DNA of 64,000 bases from NCBI RefSeq assembly GCF_003473485.1, contig NC_053042.1, positions 37,228,762 through 37,292,761 on the forward strand. The letters run 5' to 3'. Below the pieces are notes generated by a model. It was not told the DNA's origin. It saw only the letters and a program-made list of their open reading frames with translations, and did no database searches. Source of the DNA: Medicago truncatula. Lineage: Eukaryota; Streptophyta; Magnoliopsida; Fabales; Fabaceae. A program made the position numbers and the translations under genes. Shown piece by piece: positions 1 through 13,256 of this stretch (the first letter of the stretch is position 1; each line of letters starts with the position of its first letter).

Positions 1-1600
1 AGCGATCCAAGTTAGAAATTTGAGGAAATTAGTAAAAGCCAATTCGCTAGGTGAGCCCAAAGCGAGCCAAATCAGCGAGTTAAAAGGTGGATTGCAAGAG
101 TTGATTCACTAAGCAAGCATCGATTCACTTTAAGGCAACATTAGTGACATGTTGTATTAGTTGGAAATTACTTCACATTGAAGAAACCTCAGCGAGCACC
201 TGTTCGCTTAGCAAATCTTCCCTTTTATGCAAAGCATATAAAGCAACTCAGAAACCAAATTTGGGCATTCTTACACTTCTGGAAGGAAACATAGATAAAG
301 GCACATAGTAGAGAATGGTGAGCAAACAAGGTTGGGGAGGCTTGGAAGCTTGGACATCAAGATTTCATGTTATTTCAGCTCATTCTCACTTCTTTGTACT
401 AGATAACATGGGTATCTGTAGCTAAATTTCCTCGGTCAAAACTCTCTTATTTGACCAGAACACCTTAATGTCTTAGGTGAGTTTGTTCCCATTGAAAGTT
501 TGATTGAACGTTAAAACTATGCATCAAAATTCTAAAATCCAATATTTCTAAAACTATTATCGATTGAACATTTATATTATATCAAGTTTCAAAAGTCAGA
601 GTTAGTAATCAATTCATATATTTGTCAACGTATAAAAAGCATTATGCACAAGTATAACTGAATAATATTAAGAAATTCAATTGCAAAGTACTCAACATCA
701 ACGATTACATGGTTCAAGTAGATTCAGAGAAGTTCATCTACTCACCTAATCAAAAGAAATCTAGCTATTCATAACCAAAATGCGCATGGCAACAAGATTA
801 AGAAATTATACATGAATAGATGATGAACAAGAAGCTTCAATCTTGTTTCTAAGGCGAATCTTCAGTTTGGACCTCTTAGAAATCGTGTTCCTTAGCTTCT
901 CAGTGCAAAAAGTCGACCCCTAGGTCTGAGGTGTTCATTGGTTTATATAGAAAAAAATGAGGTCCCTTATTTGTAGAACGACTTGGGCGATGCACAGGCA
1001 ACAAAACCTTGCCCTCTTCTTTCTTCATCTTCCTACACTATACGCAAGATGTAACCTCAATCAGCTTGTATCATCTGTTTTCTTTATTCAGTCTCATTTC
1101 TCTACATCGTAACCTCCATAGTAACTATACTCCAAGAGATCACTCGATACATCTCGTAACATGCATAGCATGACCACATAGTTGTCTGGTTATGATGAAT
1201 TTGATCTGGCTCAGAATGTCTTCTCAGTACTACGACAATTCCTTCAACTTGTCGCTGAACTCAACTAAAAAAATTCTGCAAATGACTCAATTGACTGCCA
1301 AATGACTCCAAAACGATGCTAAAATACTGTTATGACCGGGAATCACCGATATACTTTTTATAAAGAAAAAAATTCCCCGTACATGTCACAGGTCAACACT
1401 AACATTCACACCAAATTAGAGCGGGAAATAAAGCTCCAATGGTATTCACTAAATATATATACACAGACATGTACATAGCTAAACTCAATAACAAATCATC
1501 AGAGTTGGTTTGCATATTGATGCCAAGAAAATGACTTCTTTCAGTTACCTTGTTTCCCATGCTGATGTTGAACCATAGAAATAATACATGTACAAAAAGT
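1..1600. other. No gene recognised (left edge)
   Basis: No open frame of useful length and no recognisable domain. The first 250 bases carry scattered short motifs of the TTCGCT/AGCGAG kind that recur imperfectly, which may be the edge of a decayed retroelement. The stretch ends at the 3' side of the NAD kinase gene, so its last few hundred bases probably hold that gene's 3' UTR. Confidence 0.4.
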
Positions 1601-1630
1601 TTAATAACACATCATGCGATGATATATTAG

Positions 1631-4600
1631 TTATTGTTTTCTGATGATTTTTTCTATTTTCTGAATGGATTCCCTTAACTTTTCCACATCATTTGACCTA
1701 GAAGGAGAAAGAACAATGTCATTCCAAACAGAGCCAGGTCCCATAGTAGCGTCGGTTTCATTGTAAAGTTCGTAGATGGAATCTGCCTCGGTATTTAAAC
1801 TGCGTATCATTTTCAAGCATTTGAGAACTTCACGTTTCACTTGTAGATTGTGAGAATCATTCTTCCATTGTATTAACTGCAGTATATAGTACAACTAAAT
1901 TACCCTTTTGCATATTAATGCTAATAAAGTGTAAAATTGAACATTTCACCAAAATAGTATGCAAAACTGTTTGCTACCTTTGGTGGACCACGAACATCAC
2001 TTGTGTAATATAGCCTAGCACTGTCAACAAGTTCGCAATATTTTGGAAATGCATTAGCAAATCTTTTGTGAGATTCCAGTTGTGATTTCACCCTTACTGC
2101 CCTTTTTGTCATGATAGCTCTCCTGTCCAAATTTCAAAGAAGAATGTCAACTATCATATCGACAAAATCTCTACAATGAAGCACATTAGTTGAATTCACA
2201 TGCAATTAGTACCTAATGCCTCTAACAACAGCAAGATAGCCATCACAAACCACACCAACTAGCACAATTCTGTAAGGCTTTCGGGTGAGTAGTTCCCTTT
2301 TATAATTTTCCTCTGATTGGTGTTCTTCTGCTTCATTCACTTGCTCCCAATAATTTTCGGTTATTGTCCCATCTTTAGCTTCTCTATATCCTGGCCCCAT
2401 TCGATACCTATATTTGTGAATATTTCTTGCCATAGCTATAGTTTGCTCTACAAAAGGTTCCCATGATAAGGTACCATCCATGACCACATCTCGTCCCTTA
2501 TTTAGAGCTGTCACTAGCAGAGATGATGCAGCATCAGTGGAAGACTGATGCACCTGTTTAGATTTTGATGACAAACTAATTAGGGAATATAGTGAAAATG
2601 GTAATTTTAAAGTTTCACACAAAATAGAAGCATACCAATTCAGCAGTTTCGAGCATGTCGTCATGGTGACCCCTAGAGTTAAGAGCTTTATATATCACAT
2701 CACTCTCCTTAAAAGCATCAGCTTCAACGACCACAACATTTGAAGCTTCAGACCAAAATGATCTGCCAAAACCATTTAATAATAAAGGATGAAACAAGAA
2801 GAAAAGAAAAGTGAATGACGCCAAAATTTAACACATGATAAGTAAGATGTTCATAGTTTTTTTCGTTGGGGGCGGGGGGCAACTTGTGCCTTAGTGTATT
2901 GTATAAGATATTATGCTAACAAGTATTCTTAACGCATTACATTACAAAATACTTAAGGTATTATATTGAAATAGTAGAGTTAAGATGATAGTTACTCTTT
3001 TAGAATGTCTTTAAGAACATAGCTTTTTCCAGATCCCATTCCACCACCCATAAGCAGCAGCACTGGACTCCTCTCGGTGTGGACAACGGAGTCCTTGACG
3101 ACACAACTTTGAGAGTCGCCCTTTATTGCTTTAATCTCTTCCACTAATGTAGAGAAAACTCTTGTCACCTTTAGATTCTTTGCTACTCTCTTAAATCTGT
3201 GTTCCCTGTAAACATAGCACCATATTAGTGAATAATGATGTGGCATTTCCTTGAACATATTAGAAACTTAAGGACAAGATAAGTTGAAATGACTCAATAT
3301 TTTTGAAAGGTGGTTTTAATAGAAAAATGTAAATGGATTTAACTGGTATGCAATATCTGTAGAAAATAATATTGCACAATTAGTCGACAATAATCGGTGG
3401 ACGGTTTAAAATATTTGGCTTCGAATATAAATTTATAATTATTTAAGAAGTCACACGTGTGATTGATTGTAATTGATTTGCAACGTAAAATCTTTACGGT
3501 GACATTACATCAAAATTAAACTCGGCGAAAATTAGATATAAATTTACCTCGTGGCTGCCAAAAGAATATTTTTGAGATGTATTTTCGGTTGGGACTCAGT
3601 ACTCAATACCTATGATTGAGAGAATCAAAACATAAAAAACATCAACATACATTTATCTAAGCCAAATAAAAAAACCTCATGACTAGAAGAAAGAAAAATA
3701 TAAAATATATACATAAATAAATTCAGAATAGATAGTAATATTCATTTATCAACTTTATCAAGGCTTGCTATGGTATCTTCTCCGACGGACCGGGGGTCGA
3801 TTAATAATGGAATCCGAATGAATGTTGGAATAAGTGTTTTTCGGGTGTTTATTTGGGCTCAGCTATAGAAAGAGAAAGTGAGGTGCTGTTATAGGGGTTT
3901 TGGGCGGTTTTGTTGGTTTTTTAGAGGGTTTTGGTGCAAGTTGCATGTGATAGGTGTTTGGAACTTGTTTCTGTGGTCATCCGCGATGCAGTTTGGGGTT
4001 TTGTATCAACTTTAGTTTCTGCAGTTGTATGGGGGTTTGGCGTTGGTTTCGGTGGTTAGTTTTTATTGGTTTAAAGTCATTAATTACATGAAAAAAGAAA
4101 GCAATGAGAAAAGTAAATGAATTGGTAGTTTTAGTATAATGAATTATGTACCTGACTAATAATATATGAAGCTTGGCTCCAATGAAAAGCAAAATAACTG
4201 AGGATACATCTTTCAAACTCATCAATCAATTTTGCATATAGTGGATTAGGGTCCTCTCCATTGGCTAGATATTGAAAGATACTTTCCTTACACCCTTCAG
4301 AATTTCTCAAGTAGTCCTGTGCCAATCTGCATAACTCTGGAACCTCGCTGGCATCAACAAATCCTATTTGCCTAGCTGCAAAAACAAGTGGACAGTAGCC
4401 ATGGATTCAATTCAAGAATAGGACTTGTACTTTGAGATTATCATCGAATTCTTATATTGCTACAACCCTTTTTTTTACTTTCTTTTCAAGATTCATTCTT
4501 TTAACATTCCTACTGCAATGTTTCATTCTATGATAGATCAATTTCAGATTGCCAATAAAAGACATGTGGTTTAAAGTCTTGGATATGTTTGGATTGATGG

Positions 4601-5670
4601 TATTGAGTGAAATTGAATGGAAGAAGATAAAATCTAACTAGTCTTTTTCATTTCATTCCACTTTTTAACACCAATCATAAGGCTTTTCAATGAAATAAGG
4701 GTTTGGGAGACATTGTTTTGTAAGAACAACCAGATTTCAAAATAAATAAGAAAAAAGTGCAAACAAAGATCACGTAATATTTGATCATAGAGTTCGACCA
4801 ATTGTGCCTACGCCTCTAACTACATAGCAGATGTGATATATTTCTATTATCGCTGAAAGCTTAGGGTTTGCGAAGTATAACTTGTCTATTATCACCCAAC
4901 CACACCCTGCAATCGCAGCCAAACAAACATTTGAGCCAAGTCCAAAGGGCAGTCGCTCTCGGCTCTCGCCCCACTCGAGCGACCTGTTCACTTAGGAGTA
5001 AACTATGAGTCATATCCAACGTTATTTGAAATTGGATAAATTTTGCTTTCTAAGGGAGAAATTGGATAGATGACAAGGTCAAAAACATGAAACAAGGGAT
5101 TGGAGTGATGATTTATAACGGGGCTGATTAATTGTTTACATGTAATAGAAATTCTTTTGGCCACATAAAATGAAGATTAGACAAAAGGAAGATTCCAGGT
5201 AACCACATAAAATGTTCAATGTGTGTGCCACCTTGATTTTAACGAAAGCTACGCTTTGAAGCTTCCATGAACTACAGTCACCAACAATAAAAACATGCAT
5301 TTATCAAGTTGGTATACGTGTTTAACTGTTGCACCGACACTACACTTCTGATTACAATGAATTATGTTATTTTCTCAAATTTTATGTGTCAATGTGTTAG
5401 TGTCGTGTTGATGTTTGTGTAAAGTAAGTAAGAGGAGAAATAAGGTTGAAGAATAAGTTAGTTACCAACATAGTGAGAGAATATCTCAATTTGGGCAACA
5501 CGGCCGGACGGTGTTTGATGTAAGTGAGGAATGATCTTGGAGTCTACCACCATTGATCCGACGATGGAGGCTGCCACAACATGTGTGAGGTTGCTCATCA
5601 CATTACCCACACTACTGGTAGTACCTATGTTGTTTGAAGATTGAGAATCACAAATAGATGTTACCGTCAT
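1631..5670 (-). CDS. NADKc: Calmodulin/Ca2+-dependent NAD kinase (NADKc type)
   Basis: Eight exons join in frame with GT-AG borders: 5466-5670, 4152-4375, 3548-3609, 2996-3205, 2636-2762, 2213-2553, 1978-2122 and 1631-1876. They encode 519 residues. The fourth exon has a Walker A loop (GGMGSGKS, about residues 218-225) at the start of a zeta-toxin-like P-loop kinase domain. The sixth carries conserved runs such as GRDVVMDGTLSWEPF and RKPYRIVLVGV. The order and length match the plant protein At1g04280 (about 534 residues), identified as the calmodulin-dependent NAD kinase that phosphorylates NAD to NADP during calcium signalling. This match is from memory. The N-terminus contains a hydrophobic alanine/valine stretch (about residues 28-45), consistent with an organellar or membrane-anchoring region. 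A TATA-like run lies at 5713-5725, only about 45 bases before the ATG. The zeta-toxin fold here is a plant kinase, not a bacterial toxin. Confidence 0.85.
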
Positions 5671-6040
5671 GAATAGAAACTGAAATTGGAATTAGAATTT
5701 TGAATGGATTAGATTATATATATATAATGAATGATAAGCATAAAAAATAACGAAGGCGTGTCATTCAGCTTTGTCACACGTTGTTCGTCACTTCTTGGAA
5801 AAATAAAAGCATTAGAAATAATGCACTTGCTTTTGTTGAAATGTTACATTGTTTCCACGTCTAATGATGATGAGTTTCTTTAAAGTTGAAGTAATTGACC
5901 TCCTTTTTACTTTGCCATTTCTTGAGTGCTTCCACTTACTAACTCCTACTTTGTCGCTCGCAGTTATCCTCTTTTGTATTAGGAACATGGTACGACATTA
6001 TATAGAAATAGTATAAGAAAAAAGAACTCAAATATACAAG

Positions 6041-6995
6041 TTGCTTAAAGTATATATTTTTTTTGTATCGAATGATAAGTTGATTTGGAATACGGAGAAG
6101 AATGGTAATTATTCGGTTCGTAGTGCTTATCGTATTTGTGTGACTAAAATTGCAGACAACACCCATCTTCATGTGTCTGTCGATGGGAATTTAAGTTGGA
6201 AGTTGAAAGTGCCTCCTAAAGTCAAGAATTTTGTTTGGCGGGTGCGTCGAGGATGTTTTCCAACACGTGCCCGACTTAGCAGTGGAGGAGTGGCTTACCC
6301 AATAGACTGTGTGACGTGTGATAGTAATTATGAGGATAGTATTCATGTTCTTGTAGAATGTCCTAAAGTTGTTCAGGTGTGGCGTAATGTGAATATGTGG
6401 GACACCATAATCAAGGTGTTGCGTCAATATTATAATATTCATGCACTAATTTTCACTCTCTTTCAACAATTTTCTCCAAGTCAAAGCGAATTGTTTAAGC
6501 TGACAATGTGAAGTCTTTGAAAAAACTGCAATTTGAAACTTTGGCAACAACAGAATGAACAAAGATCCCAAATTGTTCAGCGTGCAACTCATTTATTGGA
6601 TGACTGGAGAGCAACCCAAGTTATTAGGTCCTGAAGTGAATAAAGAACAACTACAACGAGGCAAGCACCTATAAGTCATGAAGGGGAGACATGGAAAAAG
6701 CCGGCAACGGGCAGGTATAAATGTAACATTGATGGATCATTTTCTTCGTCGTTTATCAGGGTAGGATTGGGAATGTGGATTAGGAATGATGCTGGTGAAT
6801 TTGTGCGGGCCAAAATAGATTGGTTTGCTCCCTTCTGTAATGTTGATGTCGGGGAAGTCGTTGGTTTACACAGCTCTGCAATGACCTTCAATTCGACAAC
6901 GTGGACTTCGATTCTAAAAGAGTTGTTGACCATGTTTGTTCTAATGAAGACGATAATAGTGAGTTCGGCTGTATAATTTCTACTTGTAGACGATT
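6041..6995 (+). pseudogene. LINE remnant: zf-RVT and RNase H-like tail
   Basis: A 156-codon frame (6041-6508) contains the zinc-binding reverse-transcriptase domain typical of plant LINE ORF2 C-termini: W-KLKVPPKVKNFVWR, then CxxC (CVTCDSNYED) and H-x5-C (HVLVECP). The frame breaks at 6509, but the next 100 bases continue the same protein in another frame with stops (SLWKN.NLKLW). From about 6693 an RVT_3/RNase H-like start (WKKPATGRYKCNIDGSF, then VGLGMWIRNDAGEF) follows. Several frameshifts and the lack of any upstream polymerase domain show a 5'-truncated dead copy. It is only 370 bases upstream of the NAD kinase start and points away from it. Confidence 0.7.
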
Positions 6996-6999
6996 GCAT

Positions 7000-9320
7000 T
7001 GTTACAAAATAGATTTCAAACTTTCATGTCGAGTTTAATAGGAGGTAAGTAAATGGGGTCGTTCACGAGTTAGCTCAGGTCCTAGCTCCCATATTATAGA
7101 TGATGCTCCTTCATGTATTTGACACATTTTAACTAATAAAGTACAATGAATTTCTTTAAAGAAAAAGGTATGCCAATAAGAAATCAGCTTGGTTACGTAT
7201 TGGCATTCGATTTCGCCTGTGTAGATGTCATCGGCAAATGAAATATAGCCTATGTGCTACTAGAGGTGGAGGTAAATTTGACCGGAGAGAGAGAGAAAAA
7301 AAAGTGGAAATAATGTTCCATTATTGAGTAAACTTTTTTCCTTGAAAGCAAATTCAAAATCAATTGATTAATTTTAAGTCATATTTTTCTTATTGGTTCT
7401 TAATTTTTGTTCATTTGATTTAATCTCAGGTTGCCCTGGAAAGATATTTTTCAAACTGCATGTGCTTCTTAAATTAAAGTTGTAGCATTAAACCGCAACA
7501 CTTTTTTGTTTATTATTACCGTAAGTTAGTATAACAACCATACTTTTTATGAAACTTCCTTAAAAACAATGCAAGCAAAACTTTTTTGTTTAACTTTTTT
7601 TTTCACCAACAATTTCCGACAGAAAGGAATACCTGAATAGGTGTTTATTTAATCAGAAGTATTTTTCATGCATCAAGACTTTTTCCAACAAGGGGTTATG
7701 CTATTTCAAAAATAGAAACAATTAAAAAATGGAATTGTATATTGGGTAGGTACAACATATATATCTTCAATGTAAGCTGACTTTCATATACAATTCAAGA
7801 ATGTATAAAATAATACAAAATTGTCTTATCACAGATTGAATAAACTCATGTGTTTAATGATATTTATTTTGTCCAGAAACCTGTCCTTTTCTTATTTTGA
7901 TTTTTTCTGTGAAATCTCTAGTTGGAATAACAACACCAACGTTAAATGAGTTGAGGTAATGCCTGTTCCATGATGTCTTCCTGCAGTACAAACAAGAGAG
8001 AGATGGAACAAACTTAGGGAAGTTCCAAAACAAAAAAGTTGATATCCATGTTCATGTAAATTGCGATATGCTTAACGAATTTCTATAATCGAATAAAGGG
8101 ACCACTAGGAAACATATAGTGCAAGTCTTCTTTAGCTAAAAAACTTTTTTCAACTAGTCAGACGATGCGTTTGATCTGCAAAACAGTAAATAATTAATAG
8201 AACAACACGGTATATGGCATAACAACACAAGACAACATTTTACGGTATTGAATAATTCTTGGCCTTATACGACTTTTTGTGGAAAAATGCTATTTTTGTA
8301 ATTTAGACAACTTGTACGTGTAAGAAAAAGTTGTGTTGTGATTTAGATTTTTGTTTTGTCTCTTGCGTCCAGTTTGTTTTGTCCCTGAAACAGATTTACA
8401 GATCAAATACTGTAGAACTAGAGTTGCTATGTATCGTCCTTCATTTTTTAGCAGATCAAACGCATCCTAATATATACTTTCACATGTCCAAACCAAAAAA
8501 CAATGAATATGACATCACAAAGAAATGGATATCTATGTGTTGTTTCTTTTATTGATCAATCTTATTTATAACCTATGTGATACAACACAACACTTTGATA
8601 TTTTTTATATCATTGAAGATATAATTCAATAACAAATGGTTCACAATTAAAGGACTACTCCACTTGAAGGATAAAGTCATATGACATAATGATTGACAAG
8701 CATTACTGAGAAAAAGCTATCTTTATTGTTGTGATGAATTCATATCCACAACACAGACTTATTAAAGTAATTATTGACTTGCTTTGATGCATTTGATAAT
8801 TGCTATACATCTTTTACTTGACTCTTTTGTTCTAAATATACAAGATATTACGAATTTTGTATAATCATTTACTTACTTACTAGAGACCTGCGCTTGCAGA
8901 TCTCAACCAATGAATGAAGATCTGACGAGCTGTATTTCAAGCTGTATTTTAAACTCTACTTGATGAAGTCAGAGTCGTCTGATCATTTTCCAACGATCAC
9001 GATCATTGACAACAATTGCAGGGTTTACCGACCATAGAGAATTGGAGTCCGTCGATCAGAACTTAAGAGATTCTAGTGATACTGTAATGTCTTTGTCATC
9101 TCTTACAGTTTCTTACTTTCCTTCCTTTTGTCATAGAATCAACAGAGAAACAATTTCTTTCTTTTTGCATAAGAAAGTATGATAATATTAAAATAGATTG
9201 AGCTTTGAGTTACTAATTATAGATTTTAACACTATCATATGCTTCAGATCCTATTTTTCAGCGAACAATCATTACATTATTGATTTGATTCATGGTATTA
9301 TGAAATTGAAAGTCAAGCCA
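7000..9320. other. No gene recognised; AT-rich spacer
   Basis: Only short open frames with low-complexity or anti-codon-bias translations, for example 8331-8555. I see no domain, tRNA or clear transposon ends. The zinc-knuckle and PLUS3 exons expected to follow the neighbouring TZP-like exons were looked for on the minus strand here and were not found. Confidence 0.4.
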
Positions 9321-9339
9321 TGTTTACCTGTGTGGTAGA

Positions 9340-11823
9340 CTATTCTGTTTGTTGGCATTGTTTGATGGCACCTAACCTCTTTGCAAACATGGAAACCATT
9401 GCCTCTGAATCTCTCAATCTCGAAAAAGGCGTAACATTGTTAAACTTATGCTTAGATATGTCCTCATTGTTTCCCTTCTCATCTTTAAGACCAATGGAAG
9501 AAGAAGCCTCTTTGTTGATAAAACAATTCTGTAACTTTTTAGTCTCAATGACCAATTGGTTATCAGCATATTGTTCTTTAGTCTCTTCAACCTTGCATTC
9601 ATTCAAATGAGAAATTGGTGAGTATAATGTCATTCCTTCTTTCTCCTTACTAATCTCTATGTTGTAAAAAAATTCATTCTTCAATGTGTCATTTTTCAGT
9701 GTTCGTGGCTATTGAGAAAAATTTAATAGGCCTAACCTGAGGATGTAAAGAAGAACACCATCTGCAGAGGCTATTGCTTGAAGACTCTCCTACTTGATGA
9801 GACATTCTTGTTCCAACATTCTCAAAACACTGACAATAAGTGGACTGAAAATTGGATTTGAATGAATTTTTAAGCTCCGGAGATTGACCCTTGTAAGGCC
9901 ATCGAAGGTGGCGATCAGGATTTTCGTGAGCAAGAGCCAAAGACTTCTCCTCATCTTGACTAGATTGTGAGTATCCTTTAGTCATGTTAGAAACCAAGTT
10001 CATGAATGAGCTATGATGATTAACATAGGATTTAGAATATGATGAAGTTTCTTGAATTTGCATTTTGACTCTTTTACTCCCGATTATCACTTCTTGTTTG
10101 GATCGCTTCCTACTTGCCAAAAACAATCCAGTATTTTGATAGTTTTCAAAACTTAGATGACTCTCATTCTTATTGTATGGTAGCATCGTCTCATTCACCT
10201 TGGATTCGTTTTTGTTATCGTTGGATTTTGAAACAAGAATTCTGCTTGTTGCTGCAGAAATAGCTGCTTTACAGCTGAAAGTTTGTAAGTCTTTCTGTGA
10301 AGTTAGATCCATTTTTTCCGAATGATTAATGCCGGATGATATCAAATATGTTCCTAGAGGATTAGAACCTTTATCTTCAATCATGTGTTCAACTCTATTA
10401 TATGAGCCATCTTCTATTTCAACCACCATGTTGTCAACACTAGTGTCGAAGCATTCTTTGTAATGTTTCCTTGGAGAAGGATTTTGTTCCATGCTAAGTT
10501 TAGACCCATCTTGATGAACTTGTGAATTACCAACTGGACTTTGGTTGATCTGACCTGAAGAAAGTCATGATTCAGATGATATTTTAGATATACAAAATAG
10601 AATGGACTCGCAATTTTCTTTAAAAATTAATAACTTCAGCAAGTTACTAGAATGCACTGTTGCATAACCGGACATGACACTGATATGTAGACACAGTAAT
10701 AACTTAAGAAAATGAGAGTGATTAAATGTAACCACATGTGTCAGGGTCGGATACAGACATGTGTCACCGTACATGCATTTGATATTCAGTGTTGGATTTA
10801 TTTTCCATGATTGAGGAAAATTTGTATAAAATTGTGTACAAATATCAATAATTGTAGAATGTGTTCCAAATCATGACAGTATCATAAAATGGCAAAAATC
10901 TACCCAAAAAATCAATTATGACAGAAAATACCTGAAATAGTAGAAGATTTGTTTTCCTCTTCCATTATCTCAGATATTTTAGCTGCTTCAATTTCAACGC
11001 AGGCTTGAGCACAAATATTCTTCTCCCAATGGTTCATTAAATTCTCCTTTTGACCATTTGCCAAATCAGATGTTCCTCCAACAGAGTTAATTTTCTCCAA
11101 ATTATCACCAGATCCTGGCAGATCAACATCATGATTGTGCAAAAAAGGTTTTAATAAATTGGAGAAAGAAAAAATTGTTATTAATTAAAGTGGCACTAGT
11201 GGTCATTTTTCAACCTTCCCCGAGGGATTTGAATTTTGTCCCTTCAGGTTACACGACCAAGCTCTTACCATTGAGCTGACACCTCGTGACAAAGTAAATA
11301 CTTCAATAATGTATACTTGACTTCAAAGTTCTTCCTGCAAACTCACATTTCCCTACATCTGTGGGATCCATATAGGGATGTTATATTTACCTGTATCATG
11401 TTCTTGATATGGCGTATATTCTGGAAAGATGGCAACTGAATCGCTTCTTGAATTCCTAGCAGGAGTATCTGTTGAAGAAACATCACTCTTTGCGCATATA
11501 ACAGCAAGAGGTTGCACCAAAACATCTTCTACAGGTTTATCTGTGGCACAAGTAACACTTTGTAGCAGAGCAAGAACCATACTACTAGGTTCAACATCGC
11601 GCAAAAGCGAGGTATTTTTGTTAGTAAAACTTGAATCAACACATTTAAGACTGAAACCTTTATCTGGAGTCCAAACTATTTCAGATAGAGGATCATTGGC
11701 AGAAAAGATTGTGTTTGCTCTAGAAGCTGCATTTGCACCTGCACTTGACTCAGTTTGCAATTTTTCCTTATGGCATTGACTAGAATAATTCAGAATGAGT
11801 TCAAAACCAGTCTTTGGTTTCAT
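9340..11823 (-). pseudogene. Truncated TZP-like gene (lacks zinc knuckles and PLUS3)
   Basis: Four exons join in frame: 11391-11823, 10932-11114, 9737-10554 and 9654-9340, giving 582 residues. Segments such as NPLGTYLISSG, GSKRVKMQIQET, KSYVNHHSSFMN, NVGTRMSHQVGE and MVSMFAKRLGAIK match what I recall of the N-terminal half of legume TANDEM ZINC KNUCKLE/PLUS3 (TZP, At5g43630) proteins. TZP is a nuclear light-signalling regulator. The frame stops at TAG 9340-9342, four codons before a still-consensus donor (CAG|GTAAAC, exon edge 9328), exactly where the family continues into the first zinc knuckle. No downstream zinc-knuckle or PLUS3 exon is visible. A 5' UTR exon near 12700-12790 with a CT-rich repeat and a 5' UTR intron to about 11873 seem retained, so the truncated gene might still be transcribed. 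Alternative: a functional short paralogue. Confidence 0.6.
11205..11290 (-). mobile_element. tRNA-derived SINE-like head in intron
   Basis: On the minus strand the bases read like a tRNA-derived SINE head: an A-box-like TCAGCTCAATGGTAAGAGC near 11260-11278 and a B-box-like TTCAAATCC near 11224-11236, with the right ~35-base spacing. The body does not fold into a full tRNA, so it is not a tRNA gene. It lies in the first coding intron of the TZP-like gene. Confidence 0.5.
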
Positions 11824-12744
11824 TTTCTTGCTTTTTTGAACTCAACTTCAGTACTCAGCAGCAGAAGGTCCTGAAATGAAATATTTTTACCATCAAATTA
11901 CTTGATTGAATTATAGGTTACTCATGAGTAAGATTGTGAGATACATCTTATTTCAAGGCATGTTGGAAACATGAATAAATGTTATTTTGCACCTTCTGCT
12001 AATATAGGCTAGTCCCAGTTATGATAATCAACTCATTATGTTTGCACTCTAACCTATGAAGCACGACACGTCAACAACAATAATAATCTGAGAAAATAAA
12101 GTAACTGAATGTAATCACATCACATATGTACTATGAGACCGACGCATATAGGATTGGACGCACCTTCAATTAGAAGTATCTATGTTACAGACCCCTAGAC
12201 ATAAAAGATTCCCGTATAAGGAAATTGACATGACCAGGCAAAACATAATTTGATATTCTCAAGAATTCAAGCTGATTCAAAATTCTTCATATATATAGAC
12301 TAAAATAAGACAAGAAAATATTGTGAATTTAGTAAGGTATATTAAGACAAAATTAATATTATTCTTTTTTTTATTAAATTAATATTATCCTTATAGTTTG
12401 AAGCTAATTATAATAATATGAACGTGATGCACACCCCATGATCACGTGAAACAAACATAAATATAAATATAGAATAGAAAAGATACGGTACCGTGGTAGA
12501 ATTTCCAGAAACAGAAGCATACAGGTTCATTGTATGAAAGAATATTAGTACATAGTTTTACTCAAATAATGATATATGAAAACATGTTGTACATGAATGT
12601 AAGTAAGATACAAAAGTATACATAAATTGACTAAGGCATAATTTATCATTAACCAAAAATAGAAAATTGAAAGAGAAAATACACAAAGTACACACCTCTT
12701 TGTTTGGTTAGGAAATACAGAAAAATGTGAACGATCTGTGCATT

Positions 12745-12765
12745 AGAGAGAGAGAGAGAGAGAAC
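12745..12765. repeat. (GA)n microsatellite
   Basis: About ten GA units. On the minus strand this is a CT-rich tract inside the putative 5' UTR exon of the TZP-like gene, a common position for CT repeats in plant leaders. Confidence 0.8.
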
Positions 12766-12899
12766 AGAGAGTCCACTTGTAGTTGTCGAGGGTAAGGATA
12801 TGACACGTAGATACATGCCATTCCACTAACATTCATTGACATGGACATTCCTTGATTCTTGCTAGCTGTTTGATAGTGTTATATGTGCATAGTTTTTTT

Positions 12900-13256
12900 T
12901 GAGTAAAACATCAATTTGGAATTCTCAAATTGGTCATTGACTCTATTAATAATTTAAAATGATCTCTGTCTTTGTCAAACATTTCTTATATTGATCCCCG
13001 ACTCTATTAGTTGTTTTGTATTTTAAGTCATTAACGTACCAAATAAAATTCAAAAGGCATCATGTCATTAACGATTAAATAATATCCAAAAGACAATGAG
13101 TCATTATCACTCAAAATACAAAACAAATAATAGAGACAATGACCAATTTGAAAAAAGTTTGACAAAGACGTGGACTATTTTGAGTTATTAATAGAGTCAG
13201 AAACCAATTTAAAAATTTGGTACAAAAACAGAGGTCAAATTGATGATTTACTCATA
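12900..13256. mobile_element. Fold-back MITE, ~350 bp
   Basis: The left half (from about 12900: CAATTTGG..CATTGACTCTATTAATAA..) is the imperfect reverse complement of the right half (ending near 13255: ..TTATTAATAGAGTCAG..CAATTTGAC), meeting around 13060-13080. The whole element can fold into one long hairpin. It has no coding capacity. Confidence 0.65.

Noticed and set aside
1631-5670. Zeta-toxin domain taken as a bacterial toxin or horizontal transfer
   Set aside because: The gene has plant introns and matches a plant kinase family with this fold along its whole length.
9320-9610. 96-codon plus-strand frame
   Set aside because: It is antisense to the last exon of the TZP-like gene, which has the better family match.
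11429-11779. 116-codon plus-strand frame
   Set aside because: Antisense shadow of the first TZP-like exon.
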